The position numbers and the translations under genes were made by a program. Below are positions 1-7,197 of a stretch of DNA of 64,000 nucleotides, one piece after another. The stretch spans positions 75,777 to 139,776 of the forward strand of contig URKR01000004.1 in NCBI GenBank assembly GCA_900548355.1, read 5' to 3'. Origin of the DNA: an uncultured Oscillospiraceae bacterium (GTDB taxonomy: Bacteria; Bacillota; Clostridia; Oscillospirales; Ruminococcaceae). How positions within the stretch are numbered: position 1 is the stretch's first letter; each line of letters starts with the position of its first letter. The notes under the pieces are model-generated. The model made no database searches, had not been told where the DNA came from, and worked only from the letters and a program-made list of their open reading frames with translations.

Positions 1-1059
1 TTCATCCAGCACATAGACCGTGACCGGGATAACCGCATTCTCCACCGATTCGGCGTAGGTTTCATAGTACAGGTCAATGAAGGCGTGGCCGGTCTGCATC
101 GCGGTACCGGTATCGGCCGCGTAGGCGTACCCGTAAACAAACCGCCCGTCGTCCGAAGTTATGTACAGCAGCGAACCGTACGGAATCACATTCGGGTTCA
201 CCGCAACGGTGCCGTAGGTCAGCCGCTGGCCCGAAGCCCCTTTCGCCGTCAGCGAAGCCGAGTAGCCGGTTGCCCGCTGGCCGCTGTAGACGGCTGCCAC
301 CCCTTCAGCCGGGGCGCCATCGACAATTTCCGGCCCGGTGAAGATGGAGACCGGCGCGCCCTCTCCATAGCACTTGATGACGGTGGGTTCCATAGGTGTG
401 ATGGTCTCACGCCCTGTTTCCACGGTTTCGACAAGTTCACCGTCCACATACACTTCACGGTAGCTGACCCGTTCCACCCCTTCGCTTCCCCCAGACATTG
501 TCTGGGTATAATCCTGGTCGCGGTAAAACAGGCTCGAATATTGGTACTCTGTCTCAACCGGTATGGTTTCTTCCACCGTATACTCGTTGTAAGTCACCCG
601 CTGCAGCGTAACGGTGTCGCCGGGTTCCAGCGCCTCATCCGCGGCGGGTGTCAGGATATCGTTGGTTCCAACCGCTATATTGGCTTCCGCCAGCAGTTCC
701 CCCACCGTCTCGTCGGTTGCAATGAGATCCGCCGTACCGCCGTCCGCCATAACCGACACCGTAAACGCCCGCAGCACATGGATGCGGTCACGGCCGTCGG
801 CTTCGGTAATACGCAGCTCATCCTCCGCCGCGGGGGCCTCAACACCGGCCTGCTGCATAATGTCGCTGACCGTGGTGGCGCAGGTAATCACGGTGCCGGA
901 ATCCCCCTCGGTATCGGTGATTTCAACCACCCGCATCGAATCACTGATAAAAAACAGCGAAAGCCCCAACGCGGCAGCCCCTGTGCCCAGCGCTCCCAAA
1001 CGCGGCAGAAAGCGCGCCGCACACCGGTACAGATGTTCACGGGTTTTGGTGGAAAGCAT
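1..1059 (-). CDS. Cell-wall protein with DUF348, G5 and 3D domains (3' end off the window)
   Basis: The reverse strand reads open for 353 codons from the ATG at 1059 to the window edge with no stop, so the C-terminus is missing. The product starts with a short basic stretch and one hydrophobic segment (about residues 18-37), followed by two DUF348-like repeats (around 40-85 and 95-130), a G5-type domain (about 150-235, with YREVYVDGELVET), and a 3D domain that begins near SGQRATGYSA and contains the DTGTAM and GHAFIDLY segments with the acidic residues of that fold. This is the YabE/YocH-like or resuscitation-factor-like architecture. Family members are peptidoglycan-binding or lytic-transglycosylase-like cell-wall enzymes; the activity here is inferred. 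No strong Shine-Dalgarno is seen at 1059 (only AGG), so the start is tentative. The opposite-strand open frames are shadows. Confidence 0.85.
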   Translation of the reverse strand, partial: MLSTKTREHLYRCAARFLPRLGALGTGAAALGLSLFFISDSMRVVEITDTEGDSGTVITCATTVSDIMQQAGVEAPAAEDELRITEADGRDRIHVLRAFTVSVMADGGTADLIATDETVGELLAEANIAVGTNDILTPAADEALEPGDTVTLQRVTYNEYTVEETIPVETEYQYSSLFYRDQDYTQTMSGGSEGVERVSYREVYVDGELVETVETGRETITPMEPTVIKCYGEGAPVSIFTGPEIVDGAPAEGVAAVYSGQRATGYSASLTAKGASGQRLTYGTVAVNPNVIPYGSLLYITSDDGRFVYGYAYAADTGTAMQTGHAFIDLYYETYAESVENAVIPVTVYVLDE

Positions 1060-1146
1060 ATGCAGGAACCTGCCTTTGTGAAAAATTCAATCCCTTGTTT
1101 CCCGCCGGGCGGCGGGGCCCGGCCGTTTACAAGTTTTTTCGGCCAA

Positions 1147-1188
1147 TAAAAAAGCCGGCCGCCTCTTGGCGGAGCGTGCACGCTCCGC
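1147..1188 (-). terminator. Hairpin and T-run downstream of the membrane protein, including a 20-bp perfect palindrome
   Basis: Positions 1169-1188 form a perfect 20-base palindrome (GCGGAGCGTG and its complement). Read on the minus strand, a second short stem CCGCC-AAGA-GGCGG follows and then CCGGC with six T residues. It lies between the membrane protein gene (ends 1349) and the 3D-domain gene (starts 1059), so it could end the former transcript. Between 1060 and 1348 no gene is seen. Confidence 0.45.
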
Positions 1189-1348
1189 TGTGTCGAAAGG
1201 GCCGGCGCAGCGCCGGGCGTAACCGCCCGCGCTGCCGCCAAGTTGTGAAGTATTATACTTCACTTTGGCTCGATTGTCCAGCGAAGCCGGTCGAAATGGG
1301 AAAAATTCACAGTTCCTTCGCAAAAAATCGCAGGTTTTCTTTGGGTTT

Positions 1349-1804
1349 TTACGCAGCCGCGCCGGTTTCCCGCCCCGCCGCTTTGATTTTCCTGTACGCA
1401 AAGAACAGGTACCCGCCGTGCAGGATCGCCACAACCGCGCAGGGAAGGATTGCTTTGGTGATCCCCAGCACAAGGATGCTGACCATGGCGTAGATATGCA
1501 GGAAGGCAGGCATCCAGAACATCAGCCGGTCCCGGCCGGCATCGTAGGGAATGTCGTATCTGGAATACTTCAGCACCAGGAAGATGCAGACGGCAAAATT
1601 CACCACCAGCATAATCAGTTTCGGCGTTTTCTGATACATGGGGAAAAGGGGCGCCATGAACAGAAGGAACATATTGACGGTGCACTGCAGAATCAGCGTG
1701 CCAAGCATGGCAAAAACCGGGTAGGCATAGCCGATCCATTCCTTTTTCTTTTTCCGGTAGACGTTTCTTCCGATCATGCAAAATGCCATGAAGAACGATA
1801 ACAT
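1349..1804 (-). CDS. Small integral membrane protein, function unknown
   Basis: A 151-residue reading frame with about four hydrophobic segments (roughly 1-12, 27-50, 63-80, 96-130) separated by basic loops such as KKKK and KYSR. No catalytic motif is visible and I do not recognise the family. The start at 1804 has GAGG only two bases upstream of the ATG, a poor spacing, so the true start may be different or the 5' end may have been lost. It is oriented like its neighbours but separated from the upstream operon by a terminator near 1846-1915. An overlapping longer frame (1260-1961) has no membrane or family character and is treated as a shadow. Confidence 0.5.
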   Translation of the reverse strand: MLSFFMAFCMIGRNVYRKKKKEWIGYAYPVFAMLGTLILQCTVNMFLLFMAPLFPMYQKTPKLIMLVVNFAVCIFLVLKYSRYDIPYDAGRDRLMFWMPAFLHIYAMVSILVLGITKAILPCAVVAILHGGYLFFAYRKIKAAGRETGAAA

Positions 1805-1845
1805 TTCCTCGTTCTGATTCTTTTACCTGCAAGATATGATTATGA

Positions 1846-1915
1846 GGAAAACAAGAGAAAACAGCATCCGGGATAGCGAAGCCTGACATTACTGCTATGA
1901 GATCCCGAGCTGTTT
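1846..1915 (-). terminator. Terminator of the surface-protein operon
   Basis: On the minus strand the arms AACAGC and GGGAT pair with ATCCC and GCTGTT around a 27-base loop, followed by TTTTCTC. It begins about 20 bases after the stop codon of the last operon gene (1936). The T-run is interrupted, so strength is uncertain. Confidence 0.5.
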
Positions 1916-1935
1916 TCAACGATAGTCCTTGCGGA

Positions 1936-2757
1936 TTAATTCTCATTTTGTTTTTTGGCACGGAAAAGGATCATCAAAAGGGCTCCCCCAGACACCAGCA
2001 GGAGTGCCCACCATACCAACAACTGTCCGTCATCTCCTGTCTGGGGAGACGAACCGCCGGACTGAGACGTGTCGCCGGGCTGGGACGTGTCACCGGGCTG
2101 GGACGTGTCGCCGGGCTGGGACGTGTCGCCGGGCTGGGACGTGTCGCCGGGTTGAGACGGGTCCCCGTCAGAGGGCTGGCCGGAGCCATCCTCGTCCGGG
2201 TCATCCGGCTCTACAGGCGTATTGATCCCGTCTGTCTCTGCCAGCACATAATAGCTGTTGTGATTGGTGGTAAATGTAACAGCCGTGCCCTGTGCCTGAG
2301 ATTCCATCTCTGTGACAGCTCCGCTCTCAGCCAGATCGAACACCGCCGGGGCCTGATAGTCACCCGTGTAGGTCACAGTAACGGTAATAGCGGACTGGAC
2401 TTCTACCCGGTCGCCCTGGCTGTCCACAAAATACAGATCCAGGGGGTACAGGTTGGTCCCGTATTTTTCCATGCAGGATTCCATCCACGCCCAGGCCTGT
2501 TCATCGCTGCGGGGGATCGGGTACACCACAAGGGTCAATCCATTCAGTGCCTTGCCGCTCACCGTAACCTGTACGCCATCCTCCAGCTGGACGCTGGCCT
2601 GCCCCTCTACGACAGGGGCTTCTGCCCATGCTGTCTCCTGAACAGATTGCGCCACCACCGGAATTTCCTCCGGTTCCGGCGCGGCGGCAAACGCCGGCAT
2701 CGTAAACAATAGGGCAGACAGCGCCGACACAAAAATAGTCTGAAACAGTTTCTTCAT
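1936..2757 (-). CDS. Sortase-anchored surface protein with GDTSQP repeats
   Basis: 273 residues. A signal peptide (MKKLFQTIFVSALSALLFTM, cleavage after AFA near residue 24) is followed by an unrecognised exported domain (about 30-180). Next is a linker of six-residue repeats of the type SQPGDT (about 200-235), then a wall-anchoring tail: SPQTGDD, a hydrophobic segment (LLVWWALLLVSGGALLMILF) and a basic end. The xPQTGD form is a known variant of the sortase motif in Firmicutes, so covalent attachment to the wall is inferred. The ATG at 2757 follows AGGAGG, and that Shine-Dalgarno overlaps the TGA of the gene upstream, so the two are translationally coupled. It is the only gene of the operon with a recognisable sortase signal, which suggests it is the wall anchor for the other secreted products. 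Confidence 0.85.
   Translation of the reverse strand: MKKLFQTIFVSALSALLFTMPAFAAAPEPEEIPVVAQSVQETAWAEAPVVEGQASVQLEDGVQVTVSGKALNGLTLVVYPIPRSDEQAWAWMESCMEKYGTNLYPLDLYFVDSQGDRVEVQSAITVTVTYTGDYQAPAVFDLAESGAVTEMESQAQGTAVTFTTNHNSYYVLAETDGINTPVEPDDPDEDGSGQPSDGDPSQPGDTSQPGDTSQPGDTSQPGDTSQPGDTSQSGGSSPQTGDDGQLLVWWALLLVSGGALLMILFRAKKQNEN
2062..2158. repeat. 18-bp minisatellite encoding the GDTSQP linker
   Basis: About five to six near-perfect 18-base units (core CCGGGCTGGGACGTGTC) lie in register with the reading frame and encode the repeated hexapeptide of the wall-spanning linker. Differences between units are mostly single bases. Copy number is expected to vary between strains by slippage. Confidence 0.9.
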
Positions 2758-2758
2758 C

Positions 2759-3271
2759 TCAACCTCCTGATTGTATCGTGGTATTCAGAGTGACAGCACC
2801 GCCGGAGTGGTATGTCTCCGGCTCATAGGCCATCAGCTTCATGGAAATCGCCGTGCCGGGCGCCGGGACCGTGTCAAAGGTGACGGACTGCACATATTCC
2901 CCGGGACGGATCAGCCCGGTCTCACCCAGAACAGTTCCATTTTCATCCATTATCCGCAGCTTGAGCCAGACGGTGTTGCTCTCCGGATTGGTGAGCCACA
3001 CATCCGCCTGACTGCCTTCCACTACAACAGCCCCGCATACCCCCACCCGGAATGCCTGGGCGTCCAGTTCCTGCCATCCAAGCCCGTCCGGCACATCGGG
3101 CGTCCCTGATACAGCAGACGCATCGAAGGAAGGCGGGACAAATTCCGACTGGGCGGCAGGAGCGGCGGTATAAAACAAGGCCGCACACATTCCCGCAAGG
3201 CACACAAAGCACAATACCGCCAGAATGGGTAATACCGGCTTTTGCCTGGAAGCATTTTGTTTTCCTGTCAA
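2759..3271 (-). CDS. Membrane-anchored partner protein A (170 aa), paralogue of 4938-5444
   Basis: A short cytoplasmic basic stretch, one membrane segment (VLPILAVLCFVCLAGMCAAL) and an extracellular domain of about 120 residues with the conserved stretches GVCGAVVVEG, ADVWLTNPES, RIMDENGTVLGETGLI and MKLMAYEPETYHSGG. The second copy at 4938-5444 is nearly identical in this domain. I chose the TTG at 3271 because AAAGGAG (3284-3290) stands 12 bases upstream and the paralogue has GTG at the same place with the same site. An alternative is the GTG at the 3' arm of the upstream hairpin (product begins SRHERKERDAV). It sits between the 492-aa module protein and the sortase-anchored protein. Function unknown; the topology suggests a membrane-tethered assembly or chaperone partner of the secreted module proteins (inference). 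Confidence 0.75.
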   Translation of the reverse strand: MTGKQNASRQKPVLPILAVLCFVCLAGMCAALFYTAAPAAQSEFVPPSFDASAVSGTPDVPDGLGWQELDAQAFRVGVCGAVVVEGSQADVWLTNPESNTVWLKLRIMDENGTVLGETGLIRPGEYVQSVTFDTVPAPGTAISMKLMAYEPETYHSGGAVTLNTTIQSGG

Positions 3272-3295
3272 AACGGCATCACGCTCCTTTCTCTC

Positions 3296-3366
3296 ATGTC
3301 TGGACACTGGCTGAGCCAGTGCCCGGACATCAGAGGTCAAGGGACGGATTTTTCCTGCCCCTTGAC
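3296..3366 (-). promoter_or_regulatory. Tandem intercistronic hairpins upstream of partner A
   Basis: Two stem-loops lie in the gap between the stop of the 492-aa gene and partner A: one at 3336-3366 (arms GTCAAGGG and CCCTTGAC) and one at 3296-3330 (arms beginning ATGTCCGGGCACTGG and ending CCAGTGTCCAGACAT). The same pair precedes the paralogous gene (5469-5539). A C-G pair here is a T-A pair there, a compensatory change. Probable structured mRNA element governing translation or mRNA processing between a secreted subunit gene and its membrane partner. Confidence 0.7.
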
Positions 3367-3381
3367 AACTGAAGCTGTTGA

Positions 3382-4860
3382 TTACTCCGCAGCAGCGATG
3401 CTTACGGTGATGGTACCGATCTTGCCGCCATTGGCGGTCTGGGCCAGAGAGCCGGTGGGGGTGATGGTGATGGTGGCGCTGGGGGCCTTGGCAAACTCGG
3501 TGCCCTCGGCGGTGGCCACGGTGGCTCCGTTGTTGCCGAAGGTCATGCTGGTGGTCTCATAGCCGGGGAGGGCCTCAAAGGAGGCGGTGACGGTGACCGC
3601 GGCGTTGGAGTGGTTGATGACGGTGACGGAGGCGTTGCTGTCCGTCCAGGAAGCCTCGGTGCCGCCCTCATACTGGTGGGTCTCCGGGTTCCAGGTACCT
3701 TCACCGGCGCCGGTATAAGTAAAGTTCATGTCGGTCCAGGCGATGTCCACGCTGTATACAACAGCGCCGGAGCCGCCGGGTTGATAGGTGCCCTTGACAT
3801 CAGCGCTATAGCTGCCCGTGCCGTCCCCGCTTTGTTCGCTTTGAATGGTAAACGAGGTCGCCGGGACGGGGCCGGTTTCATCGGTTCCGGCTTCGATGAC
3901 CATGCCGCCCGCTCCCGAAGTCTCATTGAAAATATCCGCCTCTTCATTCAGCGAATACCCCTCCGCAAGCGCGAGGGAGCCGCCGTAGATCACCAGCGCT
4001 CCTGCGGAACCTTCGCAGTCGAGGGAGCCGGCGCCCTTCAGCGTCAGGCTGCTTCCCACACAGGCAATTCCCGCTGCATCTAAGCCATTCATGACGTTTT
4101 CGCCCTTCAGCACCAGCGTAATGGCTCGGCCTTCGGCTTGGATTCCAATGCCGCCTTCCGCTTCCGTGTCATACGTCCGGGCAAAGCCGTTCAGCGTCAG
4201 CGTGCAGGTGTCTCTATCCCAGGTATATCCCTCGCCGGACGCCGAAGCACCGGAGGTCAGCATGAGCATTGCCGTGCCCTGCTCGTTTCCCTTTGTATCA
4301 TAGGCCATACCGCCGATGCAGACCGTGCCTTCGCCGGAGAAGTTGCCCCAATCCGGCTCGGTTCCCGCCGGCAGGTTCAGTGTGCTGTTTTTGTCTACGG
4401 TGACCTTGCCGCTGCAGTTCCACTTGGTGGTAACGGTAAGTTTGCCGCCGGCCGATACATTAACCTTCGAACAGGAAAAGGTCCCGACGGTCACAGACGA
4501 AGAAACTTGCAGCTCTTTTGCGCTCAGTTCACCGGAGCAGATCAAATAGGCGCTGCCGGACACATCCACCATTCCATCCACGGTGATGGAAGGCGCTGTC
4601 AGAATTGCATTGCTGTCGATCTGAATGGGGTTCTCCGAACGGAGCGGCTGATCATAGGTTTTTTCCGCCACCAAAAACCAGGTGCCATCACTTAGCTGCG
4701 TCCACCCGTCCTCCTCGCTGGGGGTGGCGTAGTCGGTCTCGCCCTCCCCGTTCAGCAGTGTGGGCGTGCCCGTCTCCAGGCCGTCCGCCAGGGCCGCCGT
4801 CGGCAGCAGCGTCAGGCACAGGCACAGGGCACAGAAAATGCTCAAAAGTCGTCTTTTCAT
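3382..4860 (-). CDS. Exported repeat protein with C-terminal shared NHSN module (492 aa)
   Basis: The ATG at 4860 follows AAAGGAGG; earlier in-frame codons lack a site. A signal peptide (MKRRLLSIFCALCLCLTLLP, AALA) is followed by a region rich in short valine/serine beta segments (about 80-190, beta-helix-like). Next comes a domain reading LTLNGF, GIGIQAEGR and ITLVLKG that resembles Clostridia carbohydrate-binding/adhesin modules (about 210-340). The last ~150 residues are the module shared with three other products: VYSVDIAWTDMNFTY, TWNPETHQY, INHSNAAVTV and GGKIGTITVSIAAAE. That C-terminal half is closely similar to the 176-residue protein at 5557-6087, so it arose by fusing a subunit-like domain to a new N-terminal part. 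No sortase motif or membrane anchor is visible. Likely a secreted fibre or matrix component (inference). Confidence 0.8.
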   Translation of the reverse strand: MKRRLLSIFCALCLCLTLLPTAALADGLETGTPTLLNGEGETDYATPSEEDGWTQLSDGTWFLVAEKTYDQPLRSENPIQIDSNAILTAPSITVDGMVDVSGSAYLICSGELSAKELQVSSSVTVGTFSCSKVNVSAGGKLTVTTKWNCSGKVTVDKNSTLNLPAGTEPDWGNFSGEGTVCIGGMAYDTKGNEQGTAMLMLTSGASASGEGYTWDRDTCTLTLNGFARTYDTEAEGGIGIQAEGRAITLVLKGENVMNGLDAAGIACVGSSLTLKGAGSLDCEGSAGALVIYGGSLALAEGYSLNEEADIFNETSGAGGMVIEAGTDETGPVPATSFTIQSEQSGDGTGSYSADVKGTYQPGGSGAVVYSVDIAWTDMNFTYTGAGEGTWNPETHQYEGGTEASWTDSNASVTVINHSNAAVTVTASFEALPGYETTSMTFGNNGATVATAEGTEFAKAPSATITITPTGSLAQTANGGKIGTITVSIAAAE

Positions 4861-4937
4861 ACGTTTCCTCCTTTTTTTCAGCAAAAACAGTTCTTCCCCA
4901 TGACAGGGATGGGCCAGAGCCGCCGGAAATGGTTTTT

Positions 4938-5444
4938 TCATCCATCTTCCACCTGCACGACCGTATTCAGAGTAACAGCACCGCCGGAATGGTATGTCTC
5001 CGGCTCATAGGCCATCAGCTTCATGGAAATCGTTGCACCGGGCGCAGGGACCGTGTCGAAGGTTACGGACTGCACATATTCCCCGGGCCGGATCAGTCCG
5101 GTCTCACCCAGAACAGTTCCATTTTCATCCATTATCCGCAACTTGAGCCAAACGATGTTGCTCTCCGGGTTGGTGAGCCATATATCCGCCCGGTTGCCTT
5201 CCAATAAAACAGCCCCGCATACCCCCACCCGGAATGCCTGAGCGTCCAGTTCCTGCCAGCCCAATTCTTCCGGCACATCCGGGATACCGGACACAGCCGA
5301 TTCCTCAAAAGGCGGCGGGATAAATTCCCCCTGTGCGGGGCTTTGTGTATATACCAGAGCTGCGGCCATCATCGCCAGACACAGCAGGCAGACCGCCGCC
5401 AGAACGGGAACCGCCCATTTTTTGGCTTGGTTTTTCCCTGCCAC
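4938..5444 (-). CDS. Membrane-anchored partner protein B (168 aa), paralogue of 2759-3271
   Basis: Same layout as partner A: membrane segment (AVPVLAAVCLLCLAMMAAAL) then the extracellular domain with GVCGAVLLEG, ADIWLTNPES, RIMDENGTVLGETGLI and MKLMAYEPETYHSGG. The two copies differ mainly in the N-terminal stalk and the last residues (TVVQVEDG against TTIQSGG), so this is a recent tandem duplication together with the upstream hairpins. The GTG at 5444 follows AAAGGAG (5457-5463); an alternative ATG at 5470 lies in the hairpin and lacks a site. It stands between the 176-aa and the 492-aa module proteins, so each copy follows one secreted module protein. Confidence 0.75.
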   Translation of the reverse strand: MAGKNQAKKWAVPVLAAVCLLCLAMMAAALVYTQSPAQGEFIPPPFEESAVSGIPDVPEELGWQELDAQAFRVGVCGAVLLEGNRADIWLTNPESNIVWLKLRIMDENGTVLGETGLIRPGEYVQSVTFDTVPAPGATISMKLMAYEPETYHSGGAVTLNTVVQVEDG

Positions 5445-5468
5445 AGCAGCATCACGCTCCTTTCTCTC

Positions 5469-5539
5469 ATGTCTGGACATTGGCTGAACCAATGCCCGGA
5501 CATCAGAGGTCAAGGGACAGGGCAAAACTGCCCCTTGAC
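5469..5539 (-). promoter_or_regulatory. Tandem intercistronic hairpins upstream of partner B
   Basis: Second copy of the paired stem-loops: 5509-5539 (arms GTCAAGGGGCAG and CTGTCCCTTGAC, imperfect) and 5469-5503 (arms GGGCATTGG and CCAATGTCC). Compared with 3296-3366 the loop sequences and flanks are conserved, and the one changed stem pair is T-A instead of C-G. Conservation of structure beyond the coding parts argues for function. Confidence 0.7.
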
Positions 5540-5556
5540 GCCTGACGCGATTTACA

Positions 5557-6087
5557 TTACTGGGCAGCGGCAATCGTAACCGTGATGGTGCCGATCTTGC
5601 CGCCATTGGCAGTGTCAGCCAGTGTTCCGCCGGGGGTGACGGTGATGGTGGCGCTGGGGGCCGCGCTCACTTGGGTGCCCTCGGCAGTGACCACGGTAGC
5701 CCCGTTGTTGCCAAATTCCATACTGGTGCTTTCATAGCCGGAATCCGCCTCAAATTTGGCAGTGGCCGTCACCGCGGCGTTGGAGTGGTTGGTCACGGTA
5801 ATGTCCTTGCTTTCAGACCAGGAAGCCTCGCTGGCGTCGTCATATTCATGGGTCTCCGGGTTCCAGGTACCCTCGCCGGCGGCGGTGTAGGTAAAGCTCA
5901 TGTCTTCCCAGGTAATGTCCACGCTATACACGGTAGCAGAAGCGCCACCGGCCTGATAGGTACCCTTGACATCAGCGTTATAGTTGCCGGTGCCTACGCC
6001 GGTCTGATCTGCCGCAAAAGCGGTGGTGCTCATGGTGCAGACCAGGGCGGCCGCGGCCAGTACGGAAGTGATTTTTTTCAGTTTCAT
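5557..6087 (-). CDS. Small secreted subunit-like protein, shared NHSN module (176 aa)
   Basis: Signal peptide (MKLKKITSVLAAAALVCTMS, cleavage after AFA) and then only the shared module: GNYNADVKGTYQAGG, VYSVDITWEDMSFTY, TWNPETHEYDDASEASW, ITVTNHSNAAVTATAKF, MEFGNNGATVVTAEGT and GGKIGTITVTIAAAQ. The size, signal peptide and all-beta pattern recall small fibre-forming or TasA/camelysin-like secreted proteins of Firmicutes, but I cannot show homology. The start at 6087 follows AGGAG. It lies directly upstream of partner B. Confidence 0.8.
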   Translation of the reverse strand: MKLKKITSVLAAAALVCTMSTTAFAADQTGVGTGNYNADVKGTYQAGGASATVYSVDITWEDMSFTYTAAGEGTWNPETHEYDDASEASWSESKDITVTNHSNAAVTATAKFEADSGYESTSMEFGNNGATVVTAEGTQVSAAPSATITVTPGGTLADTANGGKIGTITVTIAAAQ

Positions 6088-6122
6088 AGTTGATTCTCCT
6101 ATATGTTATATTTTGATGTTTT

Positions 6123-6650
6123 TTAGCTGATGGTCACGGTGATAGTGCCCACGGTGACGCCCTCTGCTGTCACGGTGTCGTTGGGCGTGCCGGAAATGGT
6201 CAGCGTGGCGAACTTCGTGCTGGCGCCTTCAGGATCACCTTCCGGACCGGCTTTGAAACTGAACTCCGTCACGTTCAATGCTCCCGTTATGCCAGTGCCC
6301 TCCACAGGGGTATAGGTCAGATCCACATCTACCGCCACGTTGGAGTGGTTCGTCATCTGGATCGTGGCTGTGGTTTTATCCCAACCGGAAGTGGTGCTGT
6401 CCGTATAGGTGTGGGTGTCCGGATTCCAGGTTCTGGTGCCGGATTCGTTGTAAGTAAAGGTCATATCCTCCCATGTGAGATCCACGCTGTACACGGCAGG
6501 CTCCGTGGTGCTGTCGTTGTATTTGGCGGTGACATCAATGGGATCCTGTGAACCTACGCCGGCGCCGTCCACACTGCCGGCGGCCAGAGCGGTGGTGCTC
6601 AGGCTCAGGGTCATAGTCAATGCCAGAGCGGTTGCAATCAATTTCTTCAT
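6123..6650 (-). CDS. Small secreted subunit-like protein, divergent module copy (175 aa)
   Basis: The ATG at 6650 follows AAGGAGG. Signal peptide (MKKLIATALALTMTLSLSTT, ALA) and a divergent copy of the module: AVYSVDLTWEDMTFTY, TWNPDTHTY, IQMTNHSNVAVDVDLTY and VGTITVTIS at the very end. The middle part (FSFKAGPEGDPEGAS) differs from the other copies. No anchor. It is placed right after the membrane partner at 6682-7197 and before the 176-residue protein. Confidence 0.8.
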   Translation of the reverse strand: MKKLIATALALTMTLSLSTTALAAGSVDGAGVGSQDPIDVTAKYNDSTTEPAVYSVDLTWEDMTFTYNESGTRTWNPDTHTYTDSTTSGWDKTTATIQMTNHSNVAVDVDLTYTPVEGTGITGALNVTEFSFKAGPEGDPEGASTKFATLTISGTPNDTVTAEGVTVGTITVTIS

Positions 6651-6681
6651 GGATAGTTCCTCCTTATAACTCATGTTTGAT

Positions 6682-7197
6682 TTATTCCTGCACCGTAATG
6701 GTGATAGGGATCTCGGTGTTGACCACGGCCTTTTCGCCGGAGTCGGGGTCATAGTAGAACACGACAAATTTGCCGTCATACCCGCCGGGTTGGAGCTGTT
6801 TTTCCGCTCCGTCCAGCAGGTTCAGGGTGGTGACCTGGTTGCCCGGCTTTAAGGTGCCGGACTGGACGATCACCGTCTCGTCGATGACGATCTGCACCAC
6901 CATATCCTGCAAGGACTTGCCGGGATTGGCAAACACAAGGCTGGCCGCTTTATCGGACAGGTCGATGGTGACCTCATTGGAATAGGTGAGGCTTACCGCC
7001 CCGCCGCCTTCTTCAGCCTCCAGCTTTTCACCGCTGTCGTCCTCAATGGCCTGGGCATTGGATTCCTCCTCCACCGGGGCGTAATCCGGGGCCAGCACCG
7101 GGGCCGTGTCCCGGAAGCACAAGGCCCAGATGGTCACGCCGATGGCAATCAACGTAATCAGAAGCAGCACAGGAATCAAAATTTTCTTTCCCTTCAT
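6682..7197 (-). CDS. Membrane-anchored partner protein C (171 aa)
   Basis: One N-terminal membrane segment (ILIPVLLLITLIAIGVTIWAL), an acidic stalk (about 35-65, many Glu/Asp) and an extracellular beta-rich domain containing KPGNQVTTLNL and GKFVVFYYDPDSGE. The layout matches partners A and B although the sequence is only distantly similar; the phrase of a gly-pro turn followed by VTT/VTF recurs. Its ATG overlaps the TGA of the 2053-aa gene by four bases, with GGAGGTGAG just upstream, so it is translationally coupled to the giant protein and probably made in fixed ratio with it. Confidence 0.75.
   Translation of the reverse strand: MKGKKILIPVLLLITLIAIGVTIWALCFRDTAPVLAPDYAPVEEESNAQAIEDDSGEKLEAEEGGGAVSLTYSNEVTIDLSDKAASLVFANPGKSLQDMVVQIVIDETVIVQSGTLKPGNQVTTLNLLDGAEKQLQPGGYDGKFVVFYYDPDSGEKAVVNTEIPITITVQE

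Noticed and set aside
85..1149. Long plus-strand open frame opposite the 3D-domain gene
   Set aside because: No ribosome site or family character; the minus strand encodes clear DUF348/G5/3D domains.
1260..1961. 233-codon minus-strand frame overlapping the membrane protein
   Set aside because: No membrane or domain signal; the 151-codon frame has convincing hydrophobic segments.
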